A stretch of 24,046 bases of DNA from Bordetella parapertussis (GTDB lineage: Bacteria > Pseudomonadota > Gammaproteobacteria > Burkholderiales > Burkholderiaceae_C), in NCBI GenBank assembly GCA_945873925.1, contig CAMCES010000025.1, positions 1 to 24,046 of the forward strand. The letters run 5' to 3'. Below, one piece after another: positions 7,245-14,267 of the stretch. The position numbers and the translations under genes are program-made. Within the stretch, counting starts at the first letter, position 1, and the number at the start of each line of letters is the position of its first letter. The notes under the pieces were generated by a model that was not told the origin of the DNA, made no database searches, and worked only from the letters and a program-made list of their open reading frames with translations.

Positions 7245-8277
7245 GCCATCCCTCATGGGCTTGGGGCGTTGGCGCATCCACCAGTTGGTAAGCCTGCGCT
7301 TTGCCACCTTCGTAATAGGTGCGCATCAGCAATTCAGCCAACACACCGGTGGTCAAGAATTGCAAACCGCCCAGCACACAAAAGAAACCCACAAACATCA
7401 AAGGCCTGGTGCCAATCGATTCACCCATCATCTTGAGTGCCATCAGATACAACAAAATCAGCAAGCCCATTGACAGCACCACCAAGCCAATGCCACCAAA
7501 GAAATGGCCTGGACGCGTGCCAAAGCGCAGGAAATAGTGCATGGACAAAAGATCCACGATCACCCGCAGGGTTCGAGAAATACCGTACTTGGATTGCCCT
7601 TTCAAACGCGGATGGTGGCGCACGGGTAACTCAGCCATGCGGGTGGGTGAGGTCACTGTGGCCATCCAGGCAGGGATGAACCGGTGCATCTCGCCATACA
7701 GACGGATTTTGCGCAACACCGGTGTGCGAAAGGCTTTGAGGCTGCAGCCCAGGTCTTGAAAATCCAAGCCACTGACTTGGCGGATCAAGGTGTTGGCGAT
7801 ACTGGAAGGCAGTTTGCGCAACCAAAACCCGTCTTGTCGGTGTTGCCGCCAGCCAGCCACGATGTCTTTGTCGTGCGTGAGCAAATGCGCTACGAGCGCG
7901 GGGATGTCACGCGGGTCGTTTTGCAAGTCGCCATCCATGGTCACGATCACATCGCCGCGCGCACAGTCGATGCCTGCTTGCATGGCTGCGGTTTGTTTGA
8001 AATTGCGTTGCAAGCGAAGCGCCCGAATATGCGGACCGACTTCGGCGGCACGCTGGCTCAAGCGAAACCAGGTCCCATCGGTGCTGCCGTCATCGACCAC
8101 CACCAACTCCCATGGCCAAGGGTAATTTGTCAAGGCGGCTTGAACCGCATCGATCAAATCACTGGCCAATTCCACTTCGTTGTACATCGGCACCACGACC
8201 GATAGGCGATGCATGGGCACACGCAAAGGGGCGTTATCAACCGTGGTTGGGGTCAAAGCAGCATTGTCAATAGTCAT
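7231..8277 (-). CDS. GT2 polyprenyl-phosphate glycosyltransferase (ArnC/RgtE/DPM1-like)
   Basis: A 348-residue GT-A enzyme. The nucleotide-sugar fold is seen as VVVPMYNE (about 27-34), VVDDGSTDGT (60-69) and the DGD-type metal motif MDGDLQNDP (114-122), with DLGCSLKAF typical of polyprenyl-phosphate hexose or mannose synthases. Two hydrophobic helices near 258-283 and 296-320 anchor it to the inner membrane. It should charge a polyprenyl phosphate with a sugar from a nucleotide donor for use by the GT39-type transferase encoded next. The ATG at 8277 is preferred because the frame upstream runs into the preceding gene. The nearby UDP-glucuronate epimerase-like gene suggests UDP-galacturonate as a possible donor. 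Confidence 0.9.
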   Translation of the reverse strand: MTIDNAALTPTTVDNAPLRVPMHRLSVVVPMYNEVELASDLIDAVQAALTNYPWPWELVVVDDGSTDGTWFRLSQRAAEVGPHIRALRLQRNFKQTAAMQAGIDCARGDVIVTMDGDLQNDPRDIPALVAHLLTHDKDIVAGWRQHRQDGFWLRKLPSSIANTLIRQVSGLDFQDLGCSLKAFRTPVLRKIRLYGEMHRFIPAWMATVTSPTRMAELPVRHHPRLKGQSKYGISRTLRVIVDLLSMHYFLRFGTRPGHFFGGIGLVVLSMGLLILLYLMALKMMGESIGTRPLMFVGFFCVLGGLQFLTTGVLAELLMRTYYEGGKAQAYQLVDAPTPQAHEGWHVSH

Positions 8278-8297
8278 GAATCGTTCCGTCAAAATGA

Positions 8298-9200
8298 TCA
8301 GCCTGGGACCGGGTCTGGCCACCGCCACATCAACCCAGCCAGCGCAGCAGCGCCCAAGGACACGGCCAGACAAAACACATGCACCAGCAATGCCGCACCC
8401 GCAACTGCCTCGGTGGCAGATCTTGCCTGACCCGCTCCCAGCCAGACGCCAGCCTCATAAGTGCCCAAACTCGCCGGCCCTTGCAAGGGCAACATGCCTG
8501 CAAGTTCACCACCTATCGCAGCTTGCCAGGCCGCCAAACCAGACAGCGGCAAGAGCTGACTCAGCAGCAGGGCCACAACGGTCAATTTGCTCAGCCAATT
8601 CGCCAGTGACAAAAGCCAAGCGGTTCGAGGTGCTCGACGATGCAGCATTTTTCGCAGCACCCTCGCCCATGCTTGTCGGCGTTTGAGCAGGCGCAGCCAC
8701 CAATGGGACGGCAGCAAGATGATGCTCAAGAGCATGATGGGGCACAGCCAAACCAACCACAGCGGCATGTTGGGCCAGAGCATGGCAGCCATGACGCCCA
8801 ATATGCAGGCATCTTGCAACCGCAGCCACAAAAGACTGCGCAAGGCGGCGGCAGTGGGTGCATTGAAAACCCGGCGAACCAACAAGGGGTAGCCAAGCTC
8901 GCCGGTGCGAAATGGCAGCAGTAAAACCGCCGCGTTGTGAAGCAGCACCAAACGCAAAGCAGCCGGCATGCCCACAGAGGCGCGCCATTGCCATTCCTGT
9001 TGCACCCGCCATGCACGGCACACAAAACTGAACAACCAAACCAGGGTTGCCATCAACCAAACAATGGGTTCAATGAGACCAGCACGGCCCAACAAATGGT
9101 CCATATCCAAACCACGCAAAAGCCAGGCAAGCAAGCCCAGGCCCAGAACCCAACCGAGCAACCATGTCAATGGCTTTCGCCAGGGGTGCTGCCAATTCAT
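8298..9200 (-). CDS. UPF0104 / LPG-synthase transmembrane-domain protein (flippase-like)
   Basis: A 300-residue polytopic membrane protein. The conserved motifs of the lysylphosphatidylglycerol-synthase transmembrane family (PF03706) are present: P-F-R-T-G-E-L-G near 96-103 and L-Q-G-P-A-S-L-G-T-Y-E-A-G-V-W at 239-253. There is no catalytic aminoacyl-transfer domain, so it is not a full MprF. Stand-alone members are often called flippase-like and occur beside polyprenyl-phosphate glycosyltransferases. Here it ends 20 bases before the GT2 gene and overlaps the second PAP2 gene by 4 bases. A role in moving the lipid-linked sugar across the membrane is inference from context. Confidence 0.82.
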   Translation of the reverse strand: MNWQHPWRKPLTWLLGWVLGLGLLAWLLRGLDMDHLLGRAGLIEPIVWLMATLVWLFSFVCRAWRVQQEWQWRASVGMPAALRLVLLHNAAVLLLPFRTGELGYPLLVRRVFNAPTAAALRSLLWLRLQDACILGVMAAMLWPNMPLWLVWLCPIMLLSIILLPSHWWLRLLKRRQAWARVLRKMLHRRAPRTAWLLSLANWLSKLTVVALLLSQLLPLSGLAAWQAAIGGELAGMLPLQGPASLGTYEAGVWLGAGQARSATEAVAGAALLVHVFCLAVSLGAAALAGLMWRWPDPVPG

Positions 9201-10054
9201 CGGTTGGCCGCCAGACGCCGCCTCAAACTGGCGTAGCGTGCCATGGCACCCGCTATCCCCACCGTAGCGATCAGATCAAAGGCCCATCTGGCAGCGGGCG
9301 TGTCGGTTTGACTCGCAAACAAAGCGATCACCAAACCCACTTCAAGCAGGATCAGCAGATATTGACCGGGCGCTGAATTGACTTTAGCGGCCCAACTGCG
9401 CCGTTGTTCCCATTCCCAAGCAAGCCAGGCCAATGCCAAGCCCAATCCGAAACCCACCAAAATATCTGCAGGCCAGTGTGCCCCTACCACCACACGCGAG
9501 AGCGCCACCACCGCGCCAAATGACAGCAATGGAATCCAAACGGTTGGCTTGGTGGTGATTTTGGGGTGCATCCAAAAAACCAGGCATACCAAGGCTGCCG
9601 CTGTCATGGCGTGCCCTGAGGGCATGGAGTTTGACCCGCTTGGCGGGTCACCAATGATGCTGAGCAAAGAGGGGTCCAAGACACCCAGGGGTCTTGGCGA
9701 AGCCAGCAGATATTTCAGTGCGGGTGAAAGCAGGGAGCCCAGCAACAGGCATTTCAAAACCATGGGCGCGCCGGCTGAGGAAAAGCGACTCAGCACCAAC
9801 AGCAGCAAAAAAGCCGCTCCTGCGTCACCAAACTGGGTAGCAAAAGACCAAAAGGCATCAGGTCCCATGTCAAGCGTGTGTATGCCCAACATGATGCTGG
9901 TGTTGGCTGGAGACTGTGCAAGCCAGACACCTGTCAAAATCAGTACTGCAGTGGCCAACCAGACTGAGCGCTTGAGGTGCAAGCATGTTTCGCTGTCAGG
10001 TGTTTGAGAGGCTGCTGGCGCTTGCAAGTTCAATTGAACTCCCTTTGGCGCCAT
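9197..10054 (-). CDS. PAP2-family phosphatase, second copy
   Basis: Up to 285 residues, with several membrane helices and a full PAP2 motif set: KYLLASPRP, M-P-S-G-H-A and S-R-V-V-V-G-A-H-W-P-A-D. This is the more usual undecaprenyl-diphosphate-phosphatase or lipid-phosphatase layout, distinct from the copy at 4996-5703. A C-terminal extension carries two further hydrophobic helices. The ATG at 10054 has no good ribosome site. A TTG at 10033, preceded by AAGGGAG at a 5-base spacing, is a credible alternative and would shorten the protein by seven residues. It is the first gene of the leftward glycosyltransferase cluster and is divergent from the epimerase gene. Confidence 0.85.
   Translation of the reverse strand: MAPKGVQLNLQAPAASQTPDSETCLHLKRSVWLATAVLILTGVWLAQSPANTSIMLGIHTLDMGPDAFWSFATQFGDAGAAFLLLLVLSRFSSAGAPMVLKCLLLGSLLSPALKYLLASPRPLGVLDPSLLSIIGDPPSGSNSMPSGHAMTAAALVCLVFWMHPKITTKPTVWIPLLSFGAVVALSRVVVGAHWPADILVGFGLGLALAWLAWEWEQRRSWAAKVNSAPGQYLLILLEVGLVIALFASQTDTPAARWAFDLIATVGIAGAMARYASLRRRLAANR
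10027..10040. promoter_or_regulatory. Perfect 14-bp palindrome near the divergent starts
   Basis: AGTTCAATTGAACT is a perfect palindrome centred between 10033 and 10034. It lies over the second PAP2 gene's candidate starts and about 35 bases before the epimerase ATG. The true intergenic gap is only 18 to 39 bases, so control sites for both directions must lie about here. It is a candidate operator; no regulator is identified. Confidence 0.3.
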
Positions 10055-10072
10055 TGAAATGGACGGGTATTC

Positions 10073-11074
10073 ATGACTAAGAAAGTATTGGTGACTGGGG
10101 CAGCTGGCTTCATTGGCTCGCAATTGATAGCGCATTTGCATTTGTTGGGCCACCAAGTAGCGGGTTGCGACCTGGTCTCCTTGGACGGGTTTGGCGCGCA
10201 TCCAACAGAGCCGTTGTTGACTCGACTGCGCAAAGAGCGTTTGGCCGAATTTTCAACCCGCAATGGCATCCGGTATTTTCAAGCAGATTTGGGTGCAGAA
10301 GACGCTTTCAGTCAGGTGTTGAATCAATGGCAACCTGACACCGTGGTTCATCTTGCAGCGCAAGCGGGTGTCAGGCATTCGGTGCAAGCACCGTTGGATT
10401 TTGTCACACCCAATTTGGTGGGTTTTGCCCGTGTCCTTGAGGCCTGTTTTCGCCAGCAAATCCCGCGTTTTCTGTATGCCAGCTCCTCCAGCGTTTATGG
10501 GCTGCGCAGCCAAGTTCCTTTCTTGGAGTCAGACCGCACTGACCAGCCTCAATCTTTTTACGCCGCCACCAAGCAGGCCAATGAGGCCATGGCTTATGCC
10601 TACCATGCCCAATACGCAATGGGCTCCATCGGCATGCGTTTTTTCACAGTCTACGGCCCTTGGGGGCGCACCGACATGGCCCCTTTCCTGTTTGCACAAA
10701 ACTTGCGTCGCCATCAACCCATCAAGGTATTTGGCGAGGGCAAACTGCTGCGTGACTTCACCTATGTGGCCGACATTGTGGAGGCCATTGGAAAGCTTGT
10801 GTCACCAACAGACAAACTCACTGCACCAGAGATCGTCAACATGGGTCACCAGCGACCTGTGCAGCTGAATACTTTTGTAGAACTATTGGCCAAGCATCTG
10901 AAGGTTGAGCCCATCATCGAGTACGCCCCCATGCAAGCAGCGGATGTGGCTGTCACTTGTGCCAGCGAGGACAGGTTGCTGGGCATGATTGGCAGGTGGG
11001 GTGAGACCCCCCTCGACCAGGGCTTGGGTCATTTTGTTCAGTGGCTTGAAGCTTGGGAGCCTTTTGGCAGTTAA
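10073..11074 (+). CDS. NAD-dependent epimerase, UDP-glucuronate 4-epimerase-like
   Basis: A 333-residue extended short-chain dehydrogenase. The NAD-binding motif TGAAGFIG is at residues 8-15, SSSSVYG at 137-143 and the catalytic YxxxK pair at Tyr163 and Lys167. The segment MRFFTVYGPWGRTDMA is characteristic of UDP-glucuronate 4-epimerases (LpsL/GAE type), which interconvert UDP-GlcA and UDP-GalA in the cytoplasm. The TRLRKERL segment near 50-57 also fits that group. It is divergent from, and adjacent to, a GT2/GT39/PAP2 cluster that could use UDP-GalA. The exact sugar specificity is inferred from motif resemblance only; another UDP-hexose is possible. Confidence 0.83.
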   Translation: MTKKVLVTGAAGFIGSQLIAHLHLLGHQVAGCDLVSLDGFGAHPTEPLLTRLRKERLAEFSTRNGIRYFQADLGAEDAFSQVLNQWQPDTVVHLAAQAGVRHSVQAPLDFVTPNLVGFARVLEACFRQQIPRFLYASSSSVYGLRSQVPFLESDRTDQPQSFYAATKQANEAMAYAYHAQYAMGSIGMRFFTVYGPWGRTDMAPFLFAQNLRRHQPIKVFGEGKLLRDFTYVADIVEAIGKLVSPTDKLTAPEIVNMGHQRPVQLNTFVELLAKHLKVEPIIEYAPMQAADVAVTCASEDRLLGMIGRWGETPLDQGLGHFVQWLEAWEPFGS

Positions 11075-11124
11075 AGTTACCAGGAACCAACTACTGTGGT
11101 CCTGACTTACTCCAGAGCAAAGAC

Positions 11125-11550
11125 ATGCCAATCAGCAAAAAAAAAATACTTCAACATTTGGAAGAAGAAGTTTATTGCCGTCTGGGTGTGTCACCTGTCC
11201 ATGGCATTGGCGTTTTTGCTCTGAAACCGATTCCCAAAGGGGTCTACCCCCTAAAGAGCTATTTGAAGTTCAGAGAAATCGATATCAAAAAAGACGACAT
11301 CAAGCGCTTGCCGCGCGGTGTTCGCGACCAACTCAACATCTTTTGCTATTACGACAAAAAGAAGATCAGCATCCCCTCGATGGGCATGAATTCCTTTGAC
11401 ATGTCGGTTTACCTGAACCATTCCAAGAGCCCCAATTTGCGTTTTAAGCTTGCGGGGGTATTGATCACAACCAAACCCGTCAAAAAGGGTGAAGAGTTGT
11501 TCATCGATTACGACATCAGCTTTGGTGAAAAACACTTCTTCGAGGAATAA
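11125..11550 (+). CDS. Stand-alone SET-domain protein (putative lysine methyltransferase)
   Basis: A 141-residue protein consisting of little more than a SET domain: GIGVFALKPIPKG near 27-39, the pseudoknot motif Y-L-N-H-S-K-S-P-N (96-104) and GEELFIDYD (122-130). SET enzymes transfer methyl from S-adenosylmethionine to protein lysines. The usual NHSC cysteine is replaced by Lys and there is no post-SET zinc motif, as is common in short bacterial forms. The ATG at 11125 is chosen because longer frames start inside the epimerase gene. Codons 5-8 contain a run of ten A. The gene is lysine-rich and more AT-rich than its neighbours, perhaps acquired. The target is unknown. Confidence 0.82.
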   Translation: MPISKKKILQHLEEEVYCRLGVSPVHGIGVFALKPIPKGVYPLKSYLKFREIDIKKDDIKRLPRGVRDQLNIFCYYDKKKISIPSMGMNSFDMSVYLNHSKSPNLRFKLAGVLITTKPVKKGEELFIDYDISFGEKHFFEE

Positions 11551-11576
11551 AAAAGGGTGCTGAGGCGCACCCTTTT
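11551..11576. terminator. Bidirectional rho-independent terminator
   Basis: AAAAGGGTGC (11551-11560) pairs perfectly with GCACCCTTTT (11567-11576) across a 6-base loop. It sits directly after the SET gene stop and before the end of the convergent GNAT-like gene. The A and T flanks give a T-tract in both directions, so it can end both transcripts. Confidence 0.85.
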
Positions 11577-11612
11577 GCAGTGTCAACTGCGCTGCTGAGC
11601 GCTGTCCCAGAT

Positions 11613-12518
11613 TTACCCAGCCATGGCCAACTCTTCGTGGGCTTGCTCTTGCATTTCAGGATCGCGATAGATTTGGTTGAGTTGGTGCGGTTTGAAATCA
11701 ATGATCAGAGGCGATGTTGGATCAGTGACCAAGGGATGGTCTGAGTCGATCAGCGCCATGGCATAGATAGGTTCGTGGTCGGTGACAAACAACGCCTTGT
11801 AGCCATAGTCGTCCACGGGACCCAGGTTGTAGTAGCGCAAACCATTTTTGGCTGCCCAACGGCAAGCTTGTAAACAGGCGTAAATGCCTGGCGAGCGGTT
11901 TTTGAATGCGCGGTTCCACTGGCAAAAGCTGCCGTAGAGTTGGTGGTATTGAGGCAACAAGATGGAAACATCGGTGAACACCAGTTCGCCTTCGGCGCTG
12001 TGGACCTGCAACACCAACACATCCAAGTGACGCACATAGTCGACAAAACCTTCAACTTCTCGATCGTCAATATGGTAGTTGGCAAAGTGCTCGCCGCCCA
12101 TCTCAAACAAATCTTCAACCGTCAGGTCCCTGCCTGCAACGACCCTCTCGGTGTAGACAAAGTTTTTGTATTGCTTGTCGAGCTCGCGAAATTTGCGCTC
12201 GCGCCGCTCTTCTTGCCAGAAGGTTTCGGCAAAGGTGTCGACCAGACCGTATTTGTCGTTGATGGGCACACCATAAGGGCTGTCGGGTGGCAAGGCATAA
12301 ACCACAAATGGGCGAGGCGCAAAATTGAGCATCTCCTCTGACACATTGATGTATGGACACAAGGCATCCCAGCGGGTGGTGTAGTAGAGGATGTCGTTGT
12401 GTTCACTCTCTACCAGCAAATTTTCATCTGTCCAAGTTTGGTAACCCACTTCATGCACCAGGGGTCTGTCAGAGACCAATGGGTTGGAGGGCTTGAATTG
12501 ATAGAGTGTGCCATTCAT
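11613..12518 (-). CDS. GNAT-fold protein, arginyl-transferase-like C-terminal signature
   Basis: A 301-residue cytoplasmic protein that I do not recognise as a named enzyme. Residues about 165-245 look like an acyl-CoA/aminoacyl transferase (GNAT) fold. Strands V-L-V-L-Q-V-H and E-L-V-F-T-D-V-S-I-L-L-P lead into a helix and then GLRYYNLGPVDDYGYKALF at 226-244. That last segment recalls the L-G-Y ... M-x-Y-K motif of bacterial arginyl/leucyl-tRNA-protein transferases (PF04377), and also FemAB-like GNATs. A charged region at 103-120 is probably helical. The ATG overlaps the stop of the cysteine-cluster gene by 4 bases, so the two products probably act together. The enzyme class is inference. 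Confidence 0.6.
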   Translation of the reverse strand: MNGTLYQFKPSNPLVSDRPLVHEVGYQTWTDENLLVESEHNDILYYTTRWDALCPYINVSEEMLNFAPRPFVVYALPPDSPYGVPINDKYGLVDTFAETFWQEERRERKFRELDKQYKNFVYTERVVAGRDLTVEDLFEMGGEHFANYHIDDREVEGFVDYVRHLDVLVLQVHSAEGELVFTDVSILLPQYHQLYGSFCQWNRAFKNRSPGIYACLQACRWAAKNGLRYYNLGPVDDYGYKALFVTDHEPIYAMALIDSDHPLVTDPTSPLIIDFKPHQLNQIYRDPEMQEQAHEELAMAG

Positions 12519-12982
12519 GTTGCTGCCTTTTTTTCAGATTTTTTAGTTTGTTTTTTTGAAGTCGATTGAGCAGGTATTTTTCTTAAGTCGAAATACGCTT
12601 CATCAATCGCATGGTTGTTCTTCAAAAATGGAGCATCTGTTTTTTCCAGTTGCAATATAACTTGTTGTGCATGGCCCAAATGCAATGCGGCATCGCTGTC
12701 TTTGTCAGTCAACTCGCCCATGTAAGCGTCCATCAAAGGACAGTCGGCGTCAAAATAAAAACTTTTGTTTTTCGGGTTGTAGCTCAGTGGATAAAGTTTG
12801 CATCCAAAGGGCTTGTCGTCGCCCATGGTGCAACCCGAAGGACCCAAATAAGTGCATTGTTGTTCAATGCATACGCTACCGAGCTTTTTCTTCTCGGTTC
12901 GGGTGAGCGTGATTTCAAGGGGGGGGTAACCTGCCTCAACATGGCAACATCGTTGGCATTCGGCACAGTGGTCAAACAACAC
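12515..12982 (-). CDS. YkgJ-like cysteine-cluster protein
   Basis: A 155-residue protein with nine cysteines in the YkgJ (zinc- or iron-chelating) pattern: C6, C9, C12 and C13 (CAECQRCC), C38, C43, C51 in GPSGC, C61 in K-P-F-G-C-K-L-Y-P, and C81. Such proteins are thought to bind an iron-sulfur cluster or zinc. The C-terminus is a Lys/Ser-rich disordered tail (from about residue 137). I use the GTG at 12982, which has GGAG 7 bases upstream; an in-frame stop lies just before it, so the protein cannot begin earlier. It is coupled by ATGA overlap to the GNAT-like gene and preceded by a strong promoter-like sequence. Confidence 0.78.
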   Translation of the reverse strand: MLFDHCAECQRCCHVEAGYPPLEITLTRTEKKKLGSVCIEQQCTYLGPSGCTMGDDKPFGCKLYPLSYNPKNKSFYFDADCPLMDAYMGELTDKDSDAALHLGHAQQVILQLEKTDAPFLKNNHAIDEAYFDLRKIPAQSTSKKQTKKSEKKAAT

Positions 12983-13073
12983 GCATCAACTCCAGTGACG
13001 GTCGCGATACGTTCGGCTTGACTTGCAATAAATCTGTTGTGGTTGTCATCAAGCTATGCAGTGGTTTGAATAA

Positions 13074-13102
13074 TTATTAACGGATTTGACATATTGCGTC
13101 AA
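13074..13102 (-). promoter_or_regulatory. Sigma70-type promoter for the YkgJ/GNAT pair
   Basis: On the minus strand, TTGACG (13102-13097) and TAATAA (13079-13074) are separated by exactly 17 bases, a near-consensus -35/-10 pair. Transcription would begin near 13067, leaving a leader of about 85 bases before the GTG at 12982. The -35 lies in a small inverted repeat, TTGAC (13086-13090) and GTCAA (13098-13102), which could bind a regulator. Confidence 0.6.
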
Positions 13103-13106
13103 GAAA

Positions 13107-14267
13107 TCATTTTTTATTTTCAGCCGCTGCCACACGAACCAGGTCACCTGGCATGACACCATCAGGAGGGTTTTCAATCACTCGATCTGTGCTCTCCAGG
13201 CCGGACAAAAGTTCGAGTCGAATACCATGGTCTTTGGCCACTACCACCGGTTTGATGACTACCTTGTTATCTGCATTCACGGTAGCGACTTGCAGACCAG
13301 TTTTGCTAAAAATCAATGCACTTGGCGGGATGTTGAGGTGCTCGGTTTGGGCAGGCATGTCAAAGCTGACTTGGGCAAAACCACCGGGCAACAGTTCACC
13401 CCTTTGGTTGTCGGCAAAGAGCTGTACCAACATGCTGCCTGAGCTGGCTTGGATGGCCTGTGCCATGGATTGCACTTTGGCCGTGAAAACTTTCCCAGGC
13501 TTTTCGGGTACGGTGAATGTGGCCTGGCTGCCAGTTCGGATGGCTGTGACTTGGTTTTGCGGCACCTGAACGTACAAACGCAGTCGGCGCACATCAGACA
13601 CCACAAAAAGTTCCGTACCAGCTGCACCGCCGACATTCACCAAAGCGCCGATGTCGGTGTTGCGTGCCGTCACCACCCCATCAAAGGGTGCGTTGATGCG
13701 GCTGAAACTTTTCATCGCTTGCAGACGGTTCACATTGGCTTGTGAAGCGTTCACCATGGCTTGCTTGGCCCGCAAGTCGCCCATTTTTTCTTCCACCGCT
13801 TGGGCTGAAACAAAGTTGGTGGCTTGCAATGACTGCCAACGCTTGGCGGTGTTTTCGGACAAGGCTGCATTGGCTTGAGAGATGGCCAACTCGGCTTTGG
13901 CTTGCAGGATTTGTTGGTCCACATCGGGCGTGTCGATCTCGGCCAACAACTGACCCGCTTTCACGGAGGTGCCAATGTCCGCTTTCCAGGTTTTCAAGTA
14001 GCCGCTGATGCGAGCGTACAAAGGCGCTTTCGAATAGGCTTCGATGCGTCCGGGCAAGTCCATGCTGGGCGAAGCGGGCGACAGCGCAGGGGTGATGACC
14101 TTGACGGTGCGCACCGATTGTTTGTCGGCCAATTCCTTGAGTTGCAGGTTGTCGGCGCTGCGGGCGAGCAAACCTTGAGCCAACACATAGGCGGCCACCA
14201 AGCCCAAGATGATTGACCCTATCCAAAGTTTGCTGCGCGAAAAAACAGGGGGACGGGGATCAAGCAT
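13107..14267 (-). CDS. RND efflux periplasmic adaptor (membrane fusion protein)
   Basis: A 386-residue HlyD/AcrA-type adaptor. An N-terminal membrane anchor lies at about 14-32. The first lipoyl half-motif is near 86-115 (ISGYLKTWKADIGTSVKAG), then an alpha-hairpin rich in Ala and Gln (118-185), the second lipoyl half RINAPFDGVVTARNTDIGALV at 190-210, then beta-barrel and membrane-proximal domains. No lipoprotein cysteine is seen, so it is anchored by the N-terminal helix. It bridges the inner-membrane pump to an outer-membrane channel. It overlaps the pump gene by 8 bases and follows it, so the order is pump then adaptor. No TolC-like gene is present in the window, so a channel encoded elsewhere is implied. 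Confidence 0.92.
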   Translation of the reverse strand: MLDPRPPVFSRSKLWIGSIILGLVAAYVLAQGLLARSADNLQLKELADKQSVRTVKVITPALSPASPSMDLPGRIEAYSKAPLYARISGYLKTWKADIGTSVKAGQLLAEIDTPDVDQQILQAKAELAISQANAALSENTAKRWQSLQATNFVSAQAVEEKMGDLRAKQAMVNASQANVNRLQAMKSFSRINAPFDGVVTARNTDIGALVNVGGAAGTELFVVSDVRRLRLYVQVPQNQVTAIRTGSQATFTVPEKPGKVFTAKVQSMAQAIQASSGSMLVQLFADNQRGELLPGGFAQVSFDMPAQTEHLNIPPSALIFSKTGLQVATVNADNKVVIKPVVVAKDHGIRLELLSGLESTDRVIENPPDGVMPGDLVRVAAAENKK

